The position numbers and the translations under genes are program-made. 64,000 nt of DNA from Lachnospiraceae bacterium (GTDB lineage Bacteria > Bacillota > Clostridia > Lachnospirales > Lachnospiraceae), in the NCBI GenBank assembly GCA_021769135.1, contig JAETTM010000007.1:62001-126000 (forward strand). Reading direction: 5' to 3'. A model generated the notes under the pieces. That model saw nothing but the letters and a program-made list of their open reading frames with translations, was not told the origin of the DNA and ran no database searches. Positions 17,136 through 25,769 of this stretch are shown piece after piece. Position 1 is the first letter of the stretch. Every line of letters begins with the position of its first letter.

Positions 17136-17670
17136 AATCCTCCTTTCACGACATTGCCTACCAATAAAAAAACAGGTTGTACGAGTTCCTATCCTTTTAT
17201 CCATAGGCAATAGCTCTTATCAAAAAATCCATACGGGTGACAGCTCATTACACTGTCCACATCGGTATCGCACCGTCATTCTAAATTGACCGGATCACAG
17301 ACCACTCTGCAACCGGAAGTATCATTATCAAAGATGTGCCTCATTGCCTCATGTAACTGCTACACTTTTTGCCAGACATTTATCGCTCACTGCCTTAACT
17401 TCAATACCAGCTTTCAGTATTCCCTCGTACACACTTCCATATAAAAAACGGAAGCAGGCAGTTCTTGGCGTGTCCGCATAGCGGCTCCGCACACCCCACA
17501 CGTCCCGTATGTATTTGCATATTCAATTTTCAAGGTACGTTCCGACAGAAAACCCTCTGCCGTTTTGGATAAAATCTTTTCCGGACTTGTCAGCCCAAAA
17601 AGCACATAAGCACTCTCCGCCTGCTATGAACGGTTCTGTAAAGATTATGTGCTTTATAGGAATGACAAAT
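17136..17670. other. 535-bp non-coding stretch inside the mobile element
   Basis: No convincing gene. A 63-codon open frame on the minus strand (17414-17605) lacks a ribosome site and any family signal. The stretch is probably the regulatory spacer between the excisionase-like gene and the HTH regulator. Confidence 0.4.
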
Positions 17671-18000
17671 TTATAATCTAAGCTTATCGGGTCCATATTT
17701 ACTTATTATCTGTAACAAGATTTTCTTATGTATATCCTCTGCCTGCCTATATATCTCACACAAAGTATCCAACTCCTCAGAAGAAAGAGTATTGATATAC
17801 GGCTTGTAATCTTCCCCAATAAAGATCCCTCCATCTCCTCCCTGCTTTGTGTAAATCGGATATCCGGGGGATAAAGCCTGAATATCTCTCTCTATCGTGC
17901 GGGTAGTAACTCCAAATTCTTCCGCCAGTTCCCTCGCTGTTGTGCGCCGCCGGATAATCAAAATATTCATAATTTCCGTTCTGCGGTCAGTTGTATTCAT
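17671..18000 (-). CDS. Short HTH regulator (HTH_11/DeoR-type)
   Basis: 109 residues. The N-terminal winged helix is clear: RRTEIMNILIIRRRTTARELAEEFGVTTRTIERDIQAL (read as RRTEIMNILIIRRRTTARELA / EEFGVTTRTIERDIQAL), followed by the wing segment YPIYTKQGGDGGIFIGEDY. In larger relatives this domain precedes a WYL ligand-binding domain; here only ~45 residues follow (SSEELDTLCEIYRQAEDIHKK), so it is the short, stand-alone form common on clostridial integrative elements. Target genes are not known; location suggests regulation of the element. Confidence 0.8.
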   Translation of the reverse strand: MNTTDRRTEIMNILIIRRRTTARELAEEFGVTTRTIERDIQALSPGYPIYTKQGGDGGIFIGEDYKPYINTLSSEELDTLCEIYRQAEDIHKKILLQIISKYGPDKLRL

Positions 18001-18225
18001 GCTTCACCCCCCTTCTACCGATTCTCTTATTACATTGTAAATAGTGAACCCGACAAATCTGGTCTTATTCAAAAAAGTTTTTAGATTATTTTCAGCGTTG
18101 TTTGGCTCCAGTCTTTTAACAGACACCATCCCTTATCTTTTGTTGACTTTTCCCTTGCTGCTTGTTAAAATCAGTAGTGGATAAAATCAAAAATTAAAAG
18201 CGGACACTCAAACTGCTATGAACCT

Positions 18226-18249
18226 GAACAGGGTAATTCTGCCCTGTTC
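18226..18249 (+). terminator. Hairpin GAACAGGG/CCCTGTTC
   Basis: An 8-bp perfect stem with an 8-nt loop, extended by a partly paired outer stem and followed on the plus strand by GGTTTTTTATTT after about 10 nt. It looks like a terminator or attenuator upstream of the mobilization genes. Confidence 0.55.
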
Positions 18250-18369
18250 CAGTTATGGCGGTTTTTTATTTGCCCAGGCAATCTCCCATAGCCCAAATAT
18301 CTCACAAGCTTTCCAAAAAACAGGCGGTAACGCCCTTATGTGTTGTAAAACACTCGCCTAAGCTCGCAC

Positions 18370-18530
18370 AACACGCAAATTCCCTACGGGTAATTTGCCA
18401 CGAATAGCAAGCACTGCCTGCGTATATACGCAGGCGGGCAAACATCCATCTTCACCTCACGGGAAGATGAATGTTTTTGCTTGCAGAGGGAAAATCCCCC
18501 TGACCCCCTTAAATGCAAAATTCAGCATTA
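18370..18530 (+). other. Putative origin of transfer (oriT)
   Basis: A cluster of dyads lies just upstream of the mobC/relaxase genes: GCAAATTCCC...GGGTAATTTGC at 18375-18398, a perfect 18-bp palindrome CCTGCGTATATACGCAGG at 18417-18434, and a 13-bp stem at 18441-18453/18463-18475. A G/C-rich stretch (GAGGGAAAATCCCCCTGACC) follows. Stacked inverted repeats directly upstream of the relaxosome genes are the usual form of an oriT. The nick position cannot be assigned from sequence. Confidence 0.5.
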
Positions 18531-18629
18531 CCCGGTAAAGCCTGTCCATGTATTTTTGCTTCAAAAGCCGTGCCGGAAACGGCATCATAAAAAGCCAAAA
18601 TAATAACTATAGCCTGAAAGGACAAAGAA

Positions 18630-18986
18630 ATGGATAAACACAGAAACAAAAATCGTTCCCGAAAATACGGGATCGTAATCCACCTCAGCGAAGATGAAAA
18701 ATATATCCTCGATGAGAAAACAAGATGCTCCAACATGACAAGCCGCGCCGCCTTTATCCGGCACCTGATTTTATACGGTTACGTCTATGACATTGACTAT
18801 TCAGAGCTTCAGGAATACAATGCTGCGCTTGCCAGAATCGGGAACAACCTAAACCAGATCGCAAAGCGCATGAACGCCACAGGCAACGTATATAAAGCTG
18901 ACGTAAATGAAGTAAAGGAGCTAATGCAAAAAGTATGGCATACACAAAAATCCATGCTATCACGGCAACCGTTAATAAAGCAGTAG
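18630..18986 (+). CDS. mobC: MobC-like relaxosome accessory protein
   Basis: 118 residues, AAAGGA ribosome site. The N-terminal strand and helices (RSRKYGIVIHLSEDEKYILDEK) suggest a ribbon-helix-helix fold. The C-terminal ARIGNNLNQIAKRMNATG block is the conserved core of the bacterial mobilization (MobC) family. It should bind oriT and help the relaxase nick. Its 3' end overlaps the relaxase gene by 52 bp, so the two are translationally coupled. Confidence 0.85.
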   Translation: MDKHRNKNRSRKYGIVIHLSEDEKYILDEKTRCSNMTSRAAFIRHLILYGYVYDIDYSELQEYNAALARIGNNLNQIAKRMNATGNVYKADVNEVKELMQKVWHTQKSMLSRQPLIKQ

Positions 18987-20332
18987 ACTATATCTGCAAT
19001 CCCACGAAAACCGATGAGGGCATACTGATTTCCTCTTATGGGTGCAGCCCCGAAACTGCCGCCTATGATTTTAAGTTTGCGCTGTCAAAGACCAGCCAGT
19101 CTGATAAAAACAAAGCCTATCATCTGATACAGTCCTTTTTCCCCGGCGAGGTTTCTTATAAAGAAGCGCACCTGATCGGCGTGGCGCTTGCCGACAAACT
19201 TTTAGAGGGAAAATACTCTTATGTTGTCAGCACCCATATAGACAATGGGCATGTCCACAACCACATCATTTTCTGCGCCGCCGATAACATAAAACACGAA
19301 AAATACCACGACTGTAAAAAGAGCTATTACAACATCCGCAGTCTGAGCGATGACCTCTGCCGGGAGCATGAGCTTTCCGTCATCACGCCGGGAGAAAAGC
19401 GTGGCAAAACCTACAAGGAATGGCAGGCTGGCAAAAGCGGTTCTGCGTGGAAAGAACAGTTAAAGTCCGACATTGACGAAGCCATTAAAAACGCTGAAAC
19501 TTACGAGGACTGTATTGCGCTGATCCGGGCAAAAGGCTACGAAGTCAAAGGCGAAACCTTTGGGGAAAATGCATATAAATTTATCTCTTTCCGCCCTCTG
19601 GACAGGGAGCGGTTTGTCCGTGGCAGCGCAAAGTCTTTAGGCACGGAATACACCAAAGAACGGATACAGGAGCGCATTGTACAAAAGGCTCTTGCAAAGG
19701 ATAAAAAGCGCGTCCCGTTCCCCACCCGAAAGAAGCCCCTTGTCCGGGATTATTCCAAGAAAAGCCTCATTGACACCACCGGGGACAAGTTTGCAGAAAG
19801 CCCCGGCTTAAAGCATTGGGCTGACATCCAGAATCTTAAAATTGCCGCAGCGAGTTACAGTCAGGCAGGCTCCATCGCAGAGCTTGAAAAGCAAATCTCC
19901 TCCAAGTCTGCGCTTGCCAGAGCAGCCCGTAAAAGCCTCGTTGACACCGAACATCAGTTAAAAGATTTAGGACAGATTTTGAAATATGCCGAGCAGTATC
20001 AGGACAACCGTATCTACCATATCCGCTACCAGAAATCAAAGGATAAGGACAGGTATCTTCGCCAGCATGAAACGGAACTTCTGCTCCATGACGGCGCTGA
20101 AAATATGCTGAAACGCCTCGGCATTGACACGAAAAAACTTGATGTGGAAAAGCTACGCAGTGATTATAATGCGCTGTATTCCAAAAAGAAAACTCTACAA
20201 AAAACATATAAGGCAACGTCAAAAGAACATGAATCGCTGATGCGGAAACTGGATAATCTGAACCAATACCTTGACTCTCCCGAAGTGTTTGTCGCTAACA
20301 AAAAAATAGATAAAAATACCAAATCTCTCTAA
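18935..20332 (+). CDS. Relaxase/mobilization nuclease (MobP type)
   Basis: 465 residues. The N-terminal ~200 residues form the relaxase domain: the presumed nucleophile Tyr in KAVDYICNPTKT (residue ~20) and the three-His metal motif STHIDNGHVHNHIIFC (residues ~105-120). A basic, coiled C-terminal half (KKTLQKTYKATSKEHESLMRKL) is usual for this family. The enzyme would nick oriT and lead the strand in conjugation. No coupling protein or type IV secretion genes are in the window, so the element is mobilizable rather than self-transmissible. Confidence 0.92.
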   Translation: MAYTKIHAITATVNKAVDYICNPTKTDEGILISSYGCSPETAAYDFKFALSKTSQSDKNKAYHLIQSFFPGEVSYKEAHLIGVALADKLLEGKYSYVVSTHIDNGHVHNHIIFCAADNIKHEKYHDCKKSYYNIRSLSDDLCREHELSVITPGEKRGKTYKEWQAGKSGSAWKEQLKSDIDEAIKNAETYEDCIALIRAKGYEVKGETFGENAYKFISFRPLDRERFVRGSAKSLGTEYTKERIQERIVQKALAKDKKRVPFPTRKKPLVRDYSKKSLIDTTGDKFAESPGLKHWADIQNLKIAAASYSQAGSIAELEKQISSKSALARAARKSLVDTEHQLKDLGQILKYAEQYQDNRIYHIRYQKSKDKDRYLRQHETELLLHDGAENMLKRLGIDTKKLDVEKLRSDYNALYSKKKTLQKTYKATSKEHESLMRKLDNLNQYLDSPEVFVANKKIDKNTKSL

Positions 20333-20347
20333 ATGCGACACAAAAAA

Positions 20348-20387
20348 AGTGTATCGTGTTGAAGCTGTTCCTCCATCACGATACACT
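20348..20387. terminator. Bidirectional-looking terminator after the relaxase gene
   Basis: Perfect 11-bp arms AGTGTATCGTG and CACGATACACT with an 18-nt loop, followed on the plus strand by CTTAATTTTT and preceded by an A-run. It ends the mob operon. Confidence 0.75.
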
Positions 20388-20721
20388 CTTAATTTTTGCA
20401 GTTTTTGGACACCTTTTCCTTTATGCCTTTGTTTCTTTACACATATTTTTACCACTGTACTAATTTTCCCATCTGTATCTACATAAATCTATTGTTCTAC
20501 ATCCCGCGCCTTATGTTCCTTTTTTTCTTTTAATATAGTCGTTTACAAAACTCTGAAACCATTGGATATCTGGATTTCAATGTCCTAAGTAAAACAAGCT
20601 CTCCTCAAAATAGTTATTTTCCACCTATAAAAGTCAACAATATAGAAATATCTTAGTTATGAAAATCCCCCTAAGAATCAACTGGATTCAAAGGGGAAAT
20701 ATGCGTTGCTTGATCTTGCTT

Positions 20722-20865
20722 TTATTTTTTTATTGTCTTAATCCCGCTCGGCTGTTTCGGCTGATGAAAAAGATATACGCATCTACTGTTCGCCGCCATT
20801 TCAGCCGATTTTCTTGCTGTAACTTCCATCAATTTAGCGACTACGTTTTTGCTATGATTTTTCAT
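20722..20865 (-). CDS. agrD: AgrD-like cyclic-lactone autoinducer precursor
   Basis: 47 codons, with GGAGG seven bases before the ATG. The peptide has the three AgrD parts. An amphipathic leader comes first (VVAKLMEVTARKSAEMAANS). The core is CVYLF with its Cys at residue 29, which would form the thiolactone ring. The tail HQPKQPSGIKTIKK follows. The core/tail layout matches S. aureus AgrD (C-x4 followed by x-x-P-x-x-P). Its usual processing membrane protease AgrB is not encoded within the window. An LytTR regulator and a GHKL kinase of AgrA/AgrC type lie 0.85 kb away on the other strand. It would be an extracellular quorum signal after maturation. Confidence 0.82.
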   Translation of the reverse strand: MKNHSKNVVAKLMEVTARKSAEMAANSRCVYLFHQPKQPSGIKTIKK

Positions 20866-21320
20866 TACAGATCCTCCTATATACATATTATAGTTTATTG
20901 CGATTAATTATATAATTTTCCCAATAACTACCATATTACATGAAAGAAATCCGACAATATACGTCATTTTTCCCTTAATAGTCATACAGCACCACCGCCT
21001 CAGGTATCTTAATAATAAAACACAAAAGTCTATATTTTAGATTTTACATAATCTATTCTAAAAATATTTCTTTGCAAGTAATTAACTCTTTCATGCTAAC
21101 TTTATTAAATTGTCCTGACAAGTTAAACACAATAACTCTTTTCTTTCCTTGTTGTATTTATCCTGATAACCAAGCATAGACATTTCACCAAACCATAATT
21201 TATCTTTCTATATAATCAGTTTTACGCCTATTTGTGTATTTTAATTATCATTATATTTTGTATTTATTGCTTTTCCTTTAGGTAAAATATAATTATAAGT
21301 TGAAAGGATAATAGAAAATT
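20866..21320. other. Divergent AT-rich regulatory region of the agr-like set
   Basis: About 455 bp between agrD (minus) and the XRE gene (plus). The agrD side has TATAAT on the minus strand near 20888 but no good -35, which fits an activator-dependent promoter. No open reading frame with a ribosome site, no terminator, and no clear LytTR direct repeat could be picked out by eye. Confidence 0.4.
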
Positions 21321-21737
21321 ATGGCTATACAAAACCGTATCCGCGAACTTAGAAAGAATCTAAATCTTTCACAAATAGGGCTTTCTCTGATACTCGGGAC
21401 TACCCAGCAAACGGTAAGTCGCATGGAAATAAGCGGTGACATCCCGACAGATCTGCTAATAAAAATGTCCGGATTCTTCAACGCGACTACGGACTACATT
21501 CTTGGCATATCGGAGTACAAGCGTGACCTTAGCGGCCAATTACGCATGAACCATGAAATGGATATGTATTACGACATTATATTGCGTTACCAGCAACTGT
21601 CCACAGTCAACCGCCGCACGCTTCTGGTGATCCTAGATCGTTTGGAGCAGGCGCAGTACGAACAATCTACAGACCGTAAAGAAAGTGATGATGTGCAAAA
21701 GGGGGATACCAAAGATGATGAGGATAGCAGTGTGTGA
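21321..21737 (+). CDS. XRE-family helix-turn-helix regulator
   Basis: 138 residues. The N-terminal Cro/C1-type HTH is clear: IRELRKNLNLSQIGLSLILG, then TTQQTVSRMEISGDIPTDLLIKMSGFF (as TTQQTVSRMEISGDIPTD / LLIKMSGFF) and ATTDYILGIS. The C-terminal part (NRRTLLVILDRLEQAQYEQ) is helical and likely dimerises. The last 23 bp overlap the start of the LytTR response regulator gene, so the regulator, LytTR protein and kinase form one coupled operon. Confidence 0.9.
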   Translation: MAIQNRIRELRKNLNLSQIGLSLILGTTQQTVSRMEISGDIPTDLLIKMSGFFNATTDYILGISEYKRDLSGQLRMNHEMDMYYDIILRYQQLSTVNRRTLLVILDRLEQAQYEQSTDRKESDDVQKGDTKDDEDSSV

Positions 21738-22458
21738 CGATGACAGATGTTTTGCCACAAGACTGGAAGAAATGGTTCTGCAAGAAGCGCTACAAGCAGG
21801 TATCAGCGCAGAAACGGAAGTCTATTCCGATGGCGATACGCTCGTTACCGATCTACAAAAAGGTTACCGGTATGAACTAATTTTCCTTGATATTGAAATG
21901 AAAAGGATAAACGGAATTAAAGCCGCACATGCCATCAGGGGGATGGATCGCTCGGTGCTACTCATCTATGTATCAGGGTATGAGCAATACCTGAAGGAAC
22001 TGTTTGAAGTCGAACCATTTCGTTTCCTACAGAAACCGCTAAATGACTCAAAATTCCGCCGCTACTTTCACGAGGCATGTGATCGCATAGGTGATATGGA
22101 TTCTTTCTATCAATTCAATTTCAATAAAAATATACACCGAGTGTCTCTCCGGGATACAGTTTATTTTGAAAGTCGTAACCGAGTGGTGTACATTATCATG
22201 GACAATGGGACGGAGAAATATTTTTACGGCAAACTGAACGATGTGGAAAAACAGTTGAAAGAGAGCCGTTACCGTTTCCTTCGAATACACCAGTCCTATC
22301 TCGTAAATTACAGCTACATAAAAAAGATGAGTTTCTCAGATATCACGATTGTTACAGGTGACGGGAAAGAGATTTCCCTGCGGATCAGCGAGGACAGGGA
22401 AAAGAAAATACGGGCACAGTTGTGCGGCTTTGCCTCAGGAAAGGCAGGCGCGGAATGA
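21715..22458 (+). CDS. LytTR response regulator (AgrA-like)
   Basis: Start at the ATG pair nine bases after GGGGG (MMRIAVCDDD). N-terminal receiver domain: acidic pocket AVCDDD, phosphoacceptor Asp in IFLDIEMKRINGI, and the Lys in RFLQKPL. The C-terminal LytTR DNA-binding domain contains VSLRDTVYFESRNRVVYIIM, ESRYRFLRIHQSYLVNYSYIKKM (split as ESRYRFLRIHQ / SYLVNYSYIKKM) and ITIVTGDGKEISLRISEDR. This is the AgrA/VirR family, which controls peptide-pheromone, virulence and bacteriocin operons. It overlaps the following kinase gene by ATGA. Confidence 0.92.
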   Translation: MMRIAVCDDDRCFATRLEEMVLQEALQAGISAETEVYSDGDTLVTDLQKGYRYELIFLDIEMKRINGIKAAHAIRGMDRSVLLIYVSGYEQYLKELFEVEPFRFLQKPLNDSKFRRYFHEACDRIGDMDSFYQFNFNKNIHRVSLRDTVYFESRNRVVYIIMDNGTEKYFYGKLNDVEKQLKESRYRFLRIHQSYLVNYSYIKKMSFSDITIVTGDGKEISLRISEDREKKIRAQLCGFASGKAGAE

Positions 22459-23756
22459 ATCCTATATGCCTTGTTTTGGGCGGACTTTTCTTTCCCTGTT
22501 TCCAGTTGTTGACGATACACAGGTTCATGAATGCTTTCTTTCATGCTCCGCGCCAAACACCCATACGTTATGTTGTATGGATTGCTTATTATCTTTTTTT
22601 GGCTACATCGCAGTTGGGGGCAAATATCCCACCATCTACATTCCTTGCGTGTAACGCACTGCTGCTTTTTGCTACCTGTACATTCTCCTGTCAGTCTGGT
22701 ATAGGAAATCGTTGCATCTTTTCCTTACTAGTGCTTGCGGTCTGGATGATGACAGAGGTGGTCATAGGCATTATTCTATCCTTAATTGGAATGAATGGCT
22801 GGGGACTTGACACTGCAGGCACAGCCATATCAAACGTTCTTATGTTTGCAGGTTCCGTCATTGCTAGTCATTATGCAAAAGGGAACTCCCGCCCAGAACT
22901 GTCAGTGCAGTGCATGGTGGCAATAGTATTCATACCAGCCAGCACCATCTTTTTAATGCACCGAATCTTCCTGATTGTAATGGAACACGTGGAGTATTCC
23001 GCATTCGCAATCAGTTCCAGCCTCATTCTGCTATTGTTGGACTATACCGCATTTGAGGTATTCGATCAGATGACAAAAAATGCCAGTGTGCAAGAACGGA
23101 ACCGCTTGTATGAACAGGAATTAGAACTTCTGAGCCGGCAGGCAGAAGAACGAGAAGCTTATGACAGGCAAACACGCATAATACGCCATGACATAAAGAA
23201 CCATATGACGGGGCTTCTTGGTATGCTGCAGGACAGCAACATAGAACAGATGGAAGAGTATATCCGACTTATGCTACAGGATACTGCGGAATACAGACCG
23301 CAAGATGTCTCTCGAAGCGGAAATGCAGTGGTGGACGTCATCGTCAATTACAAATGCAGTCAAGCCCACAAAGACAACATAAAGTTTAACGCAAACGTGT
23401 TCTTACCCGCTACTCTCCCTTTCCGAGCAGGCCACCTTGCCATCGTGTTCGGGAACCTGCTTGACAATGCGCTGGAAGCGTGCCGGGAAATGGAATCTGA
23501 GAAGCGGTGGATAAATATAGAAGCATCGTATACAAAAGAGGTGCTTATGGTCTCAGTATGCAATTCCAGCCAAGTTCGTAAGAGGGACAGAGACGGGCGA
23601 TATACCACGACAAAGAACGACCATTGTTTCCACGGTCTGGGGTTGTACTCCGTGGGGCAGGCGGTAGAACCGTACTGTGGGCAGCTGGAAGTGGAATACA
23701 GGGACGGTGTTTTCCGTGCGGCAGTGGTGATGTATGGATGTTATGGTGAAAAATGA
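22455..23756 (+). CDS. GHKL sensor histidine kinase (AgrC-like)
   Basis: 433 residues from the ATG overlapping the response-regulator stop (ATGA). The N-terminal ~210 residues carry about six membrane segments with short loops, as in AgrC-type peptide receptors. A coiled stretch (ELELLSRQAEEREAYDRQ) leads to the phospho-His box RIIRHDIKNHMTGLLGML, then the GHKL ATPase lid with FGNLLDNALEACREM (N box) and HGLGLYSVGQAVE (G box). Its ligand is probably a cyclic peptide such as the product of the nearby agrD gene. It lacks an adjacent agrB. Confidence 0.9.
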   Translation: MNPICLVLGGLFFPCFQLLTIHRFMNAFFHAPRQTPIRYVVWIAYYLFLATSQLGANIPPSTFLACNALLLFATCTFSCQSGIGNRCIFSLLVLAVWMMTEVVIGIILSLIGMNGWGLDTAGTAISNVLMFAGSVIASHYAKGNSRPELSVQCMVAIVFIPASTIFLMHRIFLIVMEHVEYSAFAISSSLILLLLDYTAFEVFDQMTKNASVQERNRLYEQELELLSRQAEEREAYDRQTRIIRHDIKNHMTGLLGMLQDSNIEQMEEYIRLMLQDTAEYRPQDVSRSGNAVVDVIVNYKCSQAHKDNIKFNANVFLPATLPFRAGHLAIVFGNLLDNALEACREMESEKRWINIEASYTKEVLMVSVCNSSQVRKRDRDGRYTTTKNDHCFHGLGLYSVGQAVEPYCGQLEVEYRDGVFRAAVVMYGCYGEK

Positions 23757-24233
23757 TGTGTACTGACGGATTCCTTTCTATATTTTTATCCAACTATTTT
23801 TATGGAATTTCTATCTCTGAAACTAACAGACTATTTACTCGAAAAAAATAATTAGCAAATATGACTACAAAATTTACTTATAGGATTTCAGATATTTTTG
23901 AATCTTATCTTGATCATACTTTGCAGTTTTATCATTGCAAGTGTTTTAAATATGAAAATGGAGTGTTTTCCTTTTTTGTTTTTTATATCCTTATGTTCTT
24001 ACAACGGCGAATTCCACATGAATCCGCCGTTGTAGGAATGTAAAGTAATAAATAGAGAAAAACAGAATGCGTTCCGTCTATTCCTTACTGCCATCACATA
24101 GCATGCCAATAGTTATTCCATTTCCATATATAACCTTGCACCTGTCATAACATTCCAACGCAAAATATCTTGAACGGAAAATAAAAATAGAGAAAACTTA
24201 ATTTTTGCAATTCTCCTTACTTTATAATTGCGA
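23757..24233. other. Intergenic region with a 14-bp hairpin
   Basis: About 477 bp of AT-rich DNA without a credible gene. The only structure is an inverted repeat at 24001-24032 (ACAACGGCGAATTC / GAATCCGCCGTTGT, one mismatch) with no clear T-run on either side; it could end transcription from the kinase gene or mark a module boundary. Confidence 0.4.
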
Positions 24234-25100
24234 TTAAATAACACTATTATTTCTTAAAACATCAGAAGTTGCATCTTCTAAAATATACCCATTTGAGATT
24301 CCACCGTTTTTTCCATATCCTGTTATTCTCGAATCATCAGCATATCGCCATACTTTACAAACTTTGTCTGAAAAATTGCCTTCAATAGAATAAACTTTAT
24401 TATTTTGTTCATCGTATCCTACTACAATAGCGGTATGTGATGCCTCTGTCTTCAAAAAAAGAATATCACCATATTTTGGTCTATATTCTCCTTTTTCCCC
24501 AAATCGATTTTTATCTTTATACCATTCCATCCCCAAGTATACAGACGCATATTTAGGTATAATCCCATTACTATTTTCAGAGGATGCCAATAAACCTGCC
24601 TGATTAGCACACCATGATACAAACATCGCACACCACGGCTTTCCATTCATACCATACCATTCACCATACTTTGTAATATTATCGTTCGCTTCAACAATAC
24701 CGCATTCCGCTAACGCTATATTAACAAAGTTTTCTAAAGATACACTTTCTTTTTTTAGAACAGAGGTCTCAGAATATCTGATCGCCTCTTTAGAATACAG
24801 AGCATTTGCAGTCTCCTCTCCAATTACCCCATCTGGCATTAAACTATTCTGTCTCTGAAACGCTATAACTGCACTATATGTATCCATGCCAAACTGCCCA
24901 TCAACTCCGAATCTACCACATGAATACCCCAAATCAATAAGTCTCAACTGTGCATTCTTTACAAATTCTCCTTTAGAACCTATCGACAATTCATATGGCA
25001 TCATATTCTGTCTATCTAACAACAATCTCTTCGAGCTTGATCCAGCCCTACTGTCTGGTTGCAAAAATCTTCCATTTGAGCATCTTTTTCGTGATAACAT
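24234..25100 (-). CDS. Leaderless peptidoglycan-binding CHAP-type amidase
   Basis: About 288 residues from the ATG seven bases after AAGGAG (MLSRKRCSNG); an upstream ATG is excluded because the promoter lies at 25145-25172. A peptidoglycan-binding module (SIGSKGEFVKNAQLRLIDLG, GVDGQFGMDTYSAVIAFQRQ, DGVIGEETANAL) is followed by a CHAP/NlpC-like cysteine peptidase: NGKPWCAMFVSWCANQAG with the catalytic Cys, GDILFLKTEASHTAIVVGYD with the His, and VYSIEGN. There is no signal peptide, so release would need lysis or the holin encoded nearby. It is transcribed divergently from the sigma gene by a promoter of the same TTTACA-N16-CTTTTT form. Confidence 0.9.
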   Translation of the reverse strand: MLSRKRCSNGRFLQPDSRAGSSSKRLLLDRQNMMPYELSIGSKGEFVKNAQLRLIDLGYSCGRFGVDGQFGMDTYSAVIAFQRQNSLMPDGVIGEETANALYSKEAIRYSETSVLKKESVSLENFVNIALAECGIVEANDNITKYGEWYGMNGKPWCAMFVSWCANQAGLLASSENSNGIIPKYASVYLGMEWYKDKNRFGEKGEYRPKYGDILFLKTEASHTAIVVGYDEQNNKVYSIEGNFSDKVCKVWRYADDSRITGYGKNGGISNGYILEDATSDVLRNNSVI

Positions 25101-25126
25101 ATCATTTCTCCTTATTATTGATTTGA

Positions 25127-25136
25127 GGTGCGCACC
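25127..25136 (-). promoter_or_regulatory. Palindrome GGTGCGCACC in the amidase leader
   Basis: A perfect 10-bp palindrome located 8 nt after the -10 element of the minus-strand promoter, i.e. at the predicted 5' end of the amidase mRNA. It is an operator or a 5' hairpin candidate. Confidence 0.4.
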
Positions 25137-25144
25137 CAACAGAT

Positions 25145-25172
25145 AAAAAGAAAATATTATCACATTTGTAAA
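25145..25172 (-). promoter_or_regulatory. Sigma-dependent promoter P1 (amidase)
   Basis: Minus strand TTTACA (25167-25172), exactly 16 nt, CTTTTT (25145-25150) followed by ATC. Same layout as the other three promoters in this module, and unlike sigma-A. It predicts a start about 35 nt upstream of the amidase ATG. Confidence 0.8.
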
Positions 25173-25216
25173 TAATAAGACTGTATTTTTCTTGTCCAAA
25201 ATACAGTCTCATTATA

Positions 25217-25738
25217 TTTATACGAAGATGTTATATTATAATCACGCAGAATTAATCATGCGTAAATTTTGACAAAACCACATAAAATCGTAATATTGAT
25301 TTACAATCCTTATATCCTATTCTTTTTATCTAATGTAAGCTTACAATTTATACGATTAAATTGTGTCATAAAAGATCAAATCATCAAAGCAATATTTTAT
25401 AGTCTTATGTAGCGAAAAATTACATATATAGACTTATTTTCAACATGGCATGATTACTATTATTCTAATGTTTTACTATTATTATAGATTTATATGTTAT
25501 GGGGATATAAGTGAAAGTTTTCAGAAAATAATGTAATTCATTTATTACAATTCGCCTAAAGCAATCAAGAACTAATCCTAAAACAAAGTACAGTCATATC
25601 AGTTTTTTGTCTTTTATTTTGTTTTATCATTACATTGTCTTCCGTCTAACAATCAATATTATCAAATTCTCAAATAATCATTTACGTAAAATAATATATA
25701 TATCTTTTTGTTTATCTTTAGTTTACATTTATACGAAG
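25217..25738 (+). repeat. Three TTTATACGA direct repeats
   Basis: Copies at 25217-25227 (TTTATACGAAG), 25347-25355 (TTTATACGA) and 25728-25738 (TTTATACGAAG), all on the plus strand inside the divergent control region. They are possible sites for a regulator of the module. Confidence 0.45.
25300..25327 (+). promoter_or_regulatory. Sigma-dependent promoter P2 (no obvious gene)
   Basis: TTTACA (25300-25305), 16 nt, CTTTTT (25322-25327), then ATC, reading toward the sigma gene 440 bp away. It is followed after 6 nt by the palindrome TGTAAGCTTACA (25334-25345), exactly as at promoter P4. No open reading frame with a ribosome site follows. It may give a long leader or small RNA, or be an orphaned duplicate. 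Confidence 0.7.
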
Positions 25739-25749
25739 TTTTTCTTTTT
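25722..25749 (+). promoter_or_regulatory. Sigma-dependent promoter P3 (sigma gene)
   Basis: TTTACA (25722-25727), 16 nt, CTTTTT (25744-25749), directly before the sigma-factor gene. The predicted start lies only about 14 nt before the ATG, just ahead of AAGGAG. The promoter has the form used by the hydrolase genes, implying that the sigma factor activates its own gene. A TTTATACGAAG element occupies the start of the spacer. Confidence 0.8.
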
Positions 25750-25769
25750 CCCTAATAAGGAGAAAGAAT

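Noticed and set aside
17414-17605. 63-codon open frame on the minus strand with several Cys residues
   Set aside because: No ribosome site, no family resemblance, and it lies in the spacer of the mobile element; treated as non-coding.
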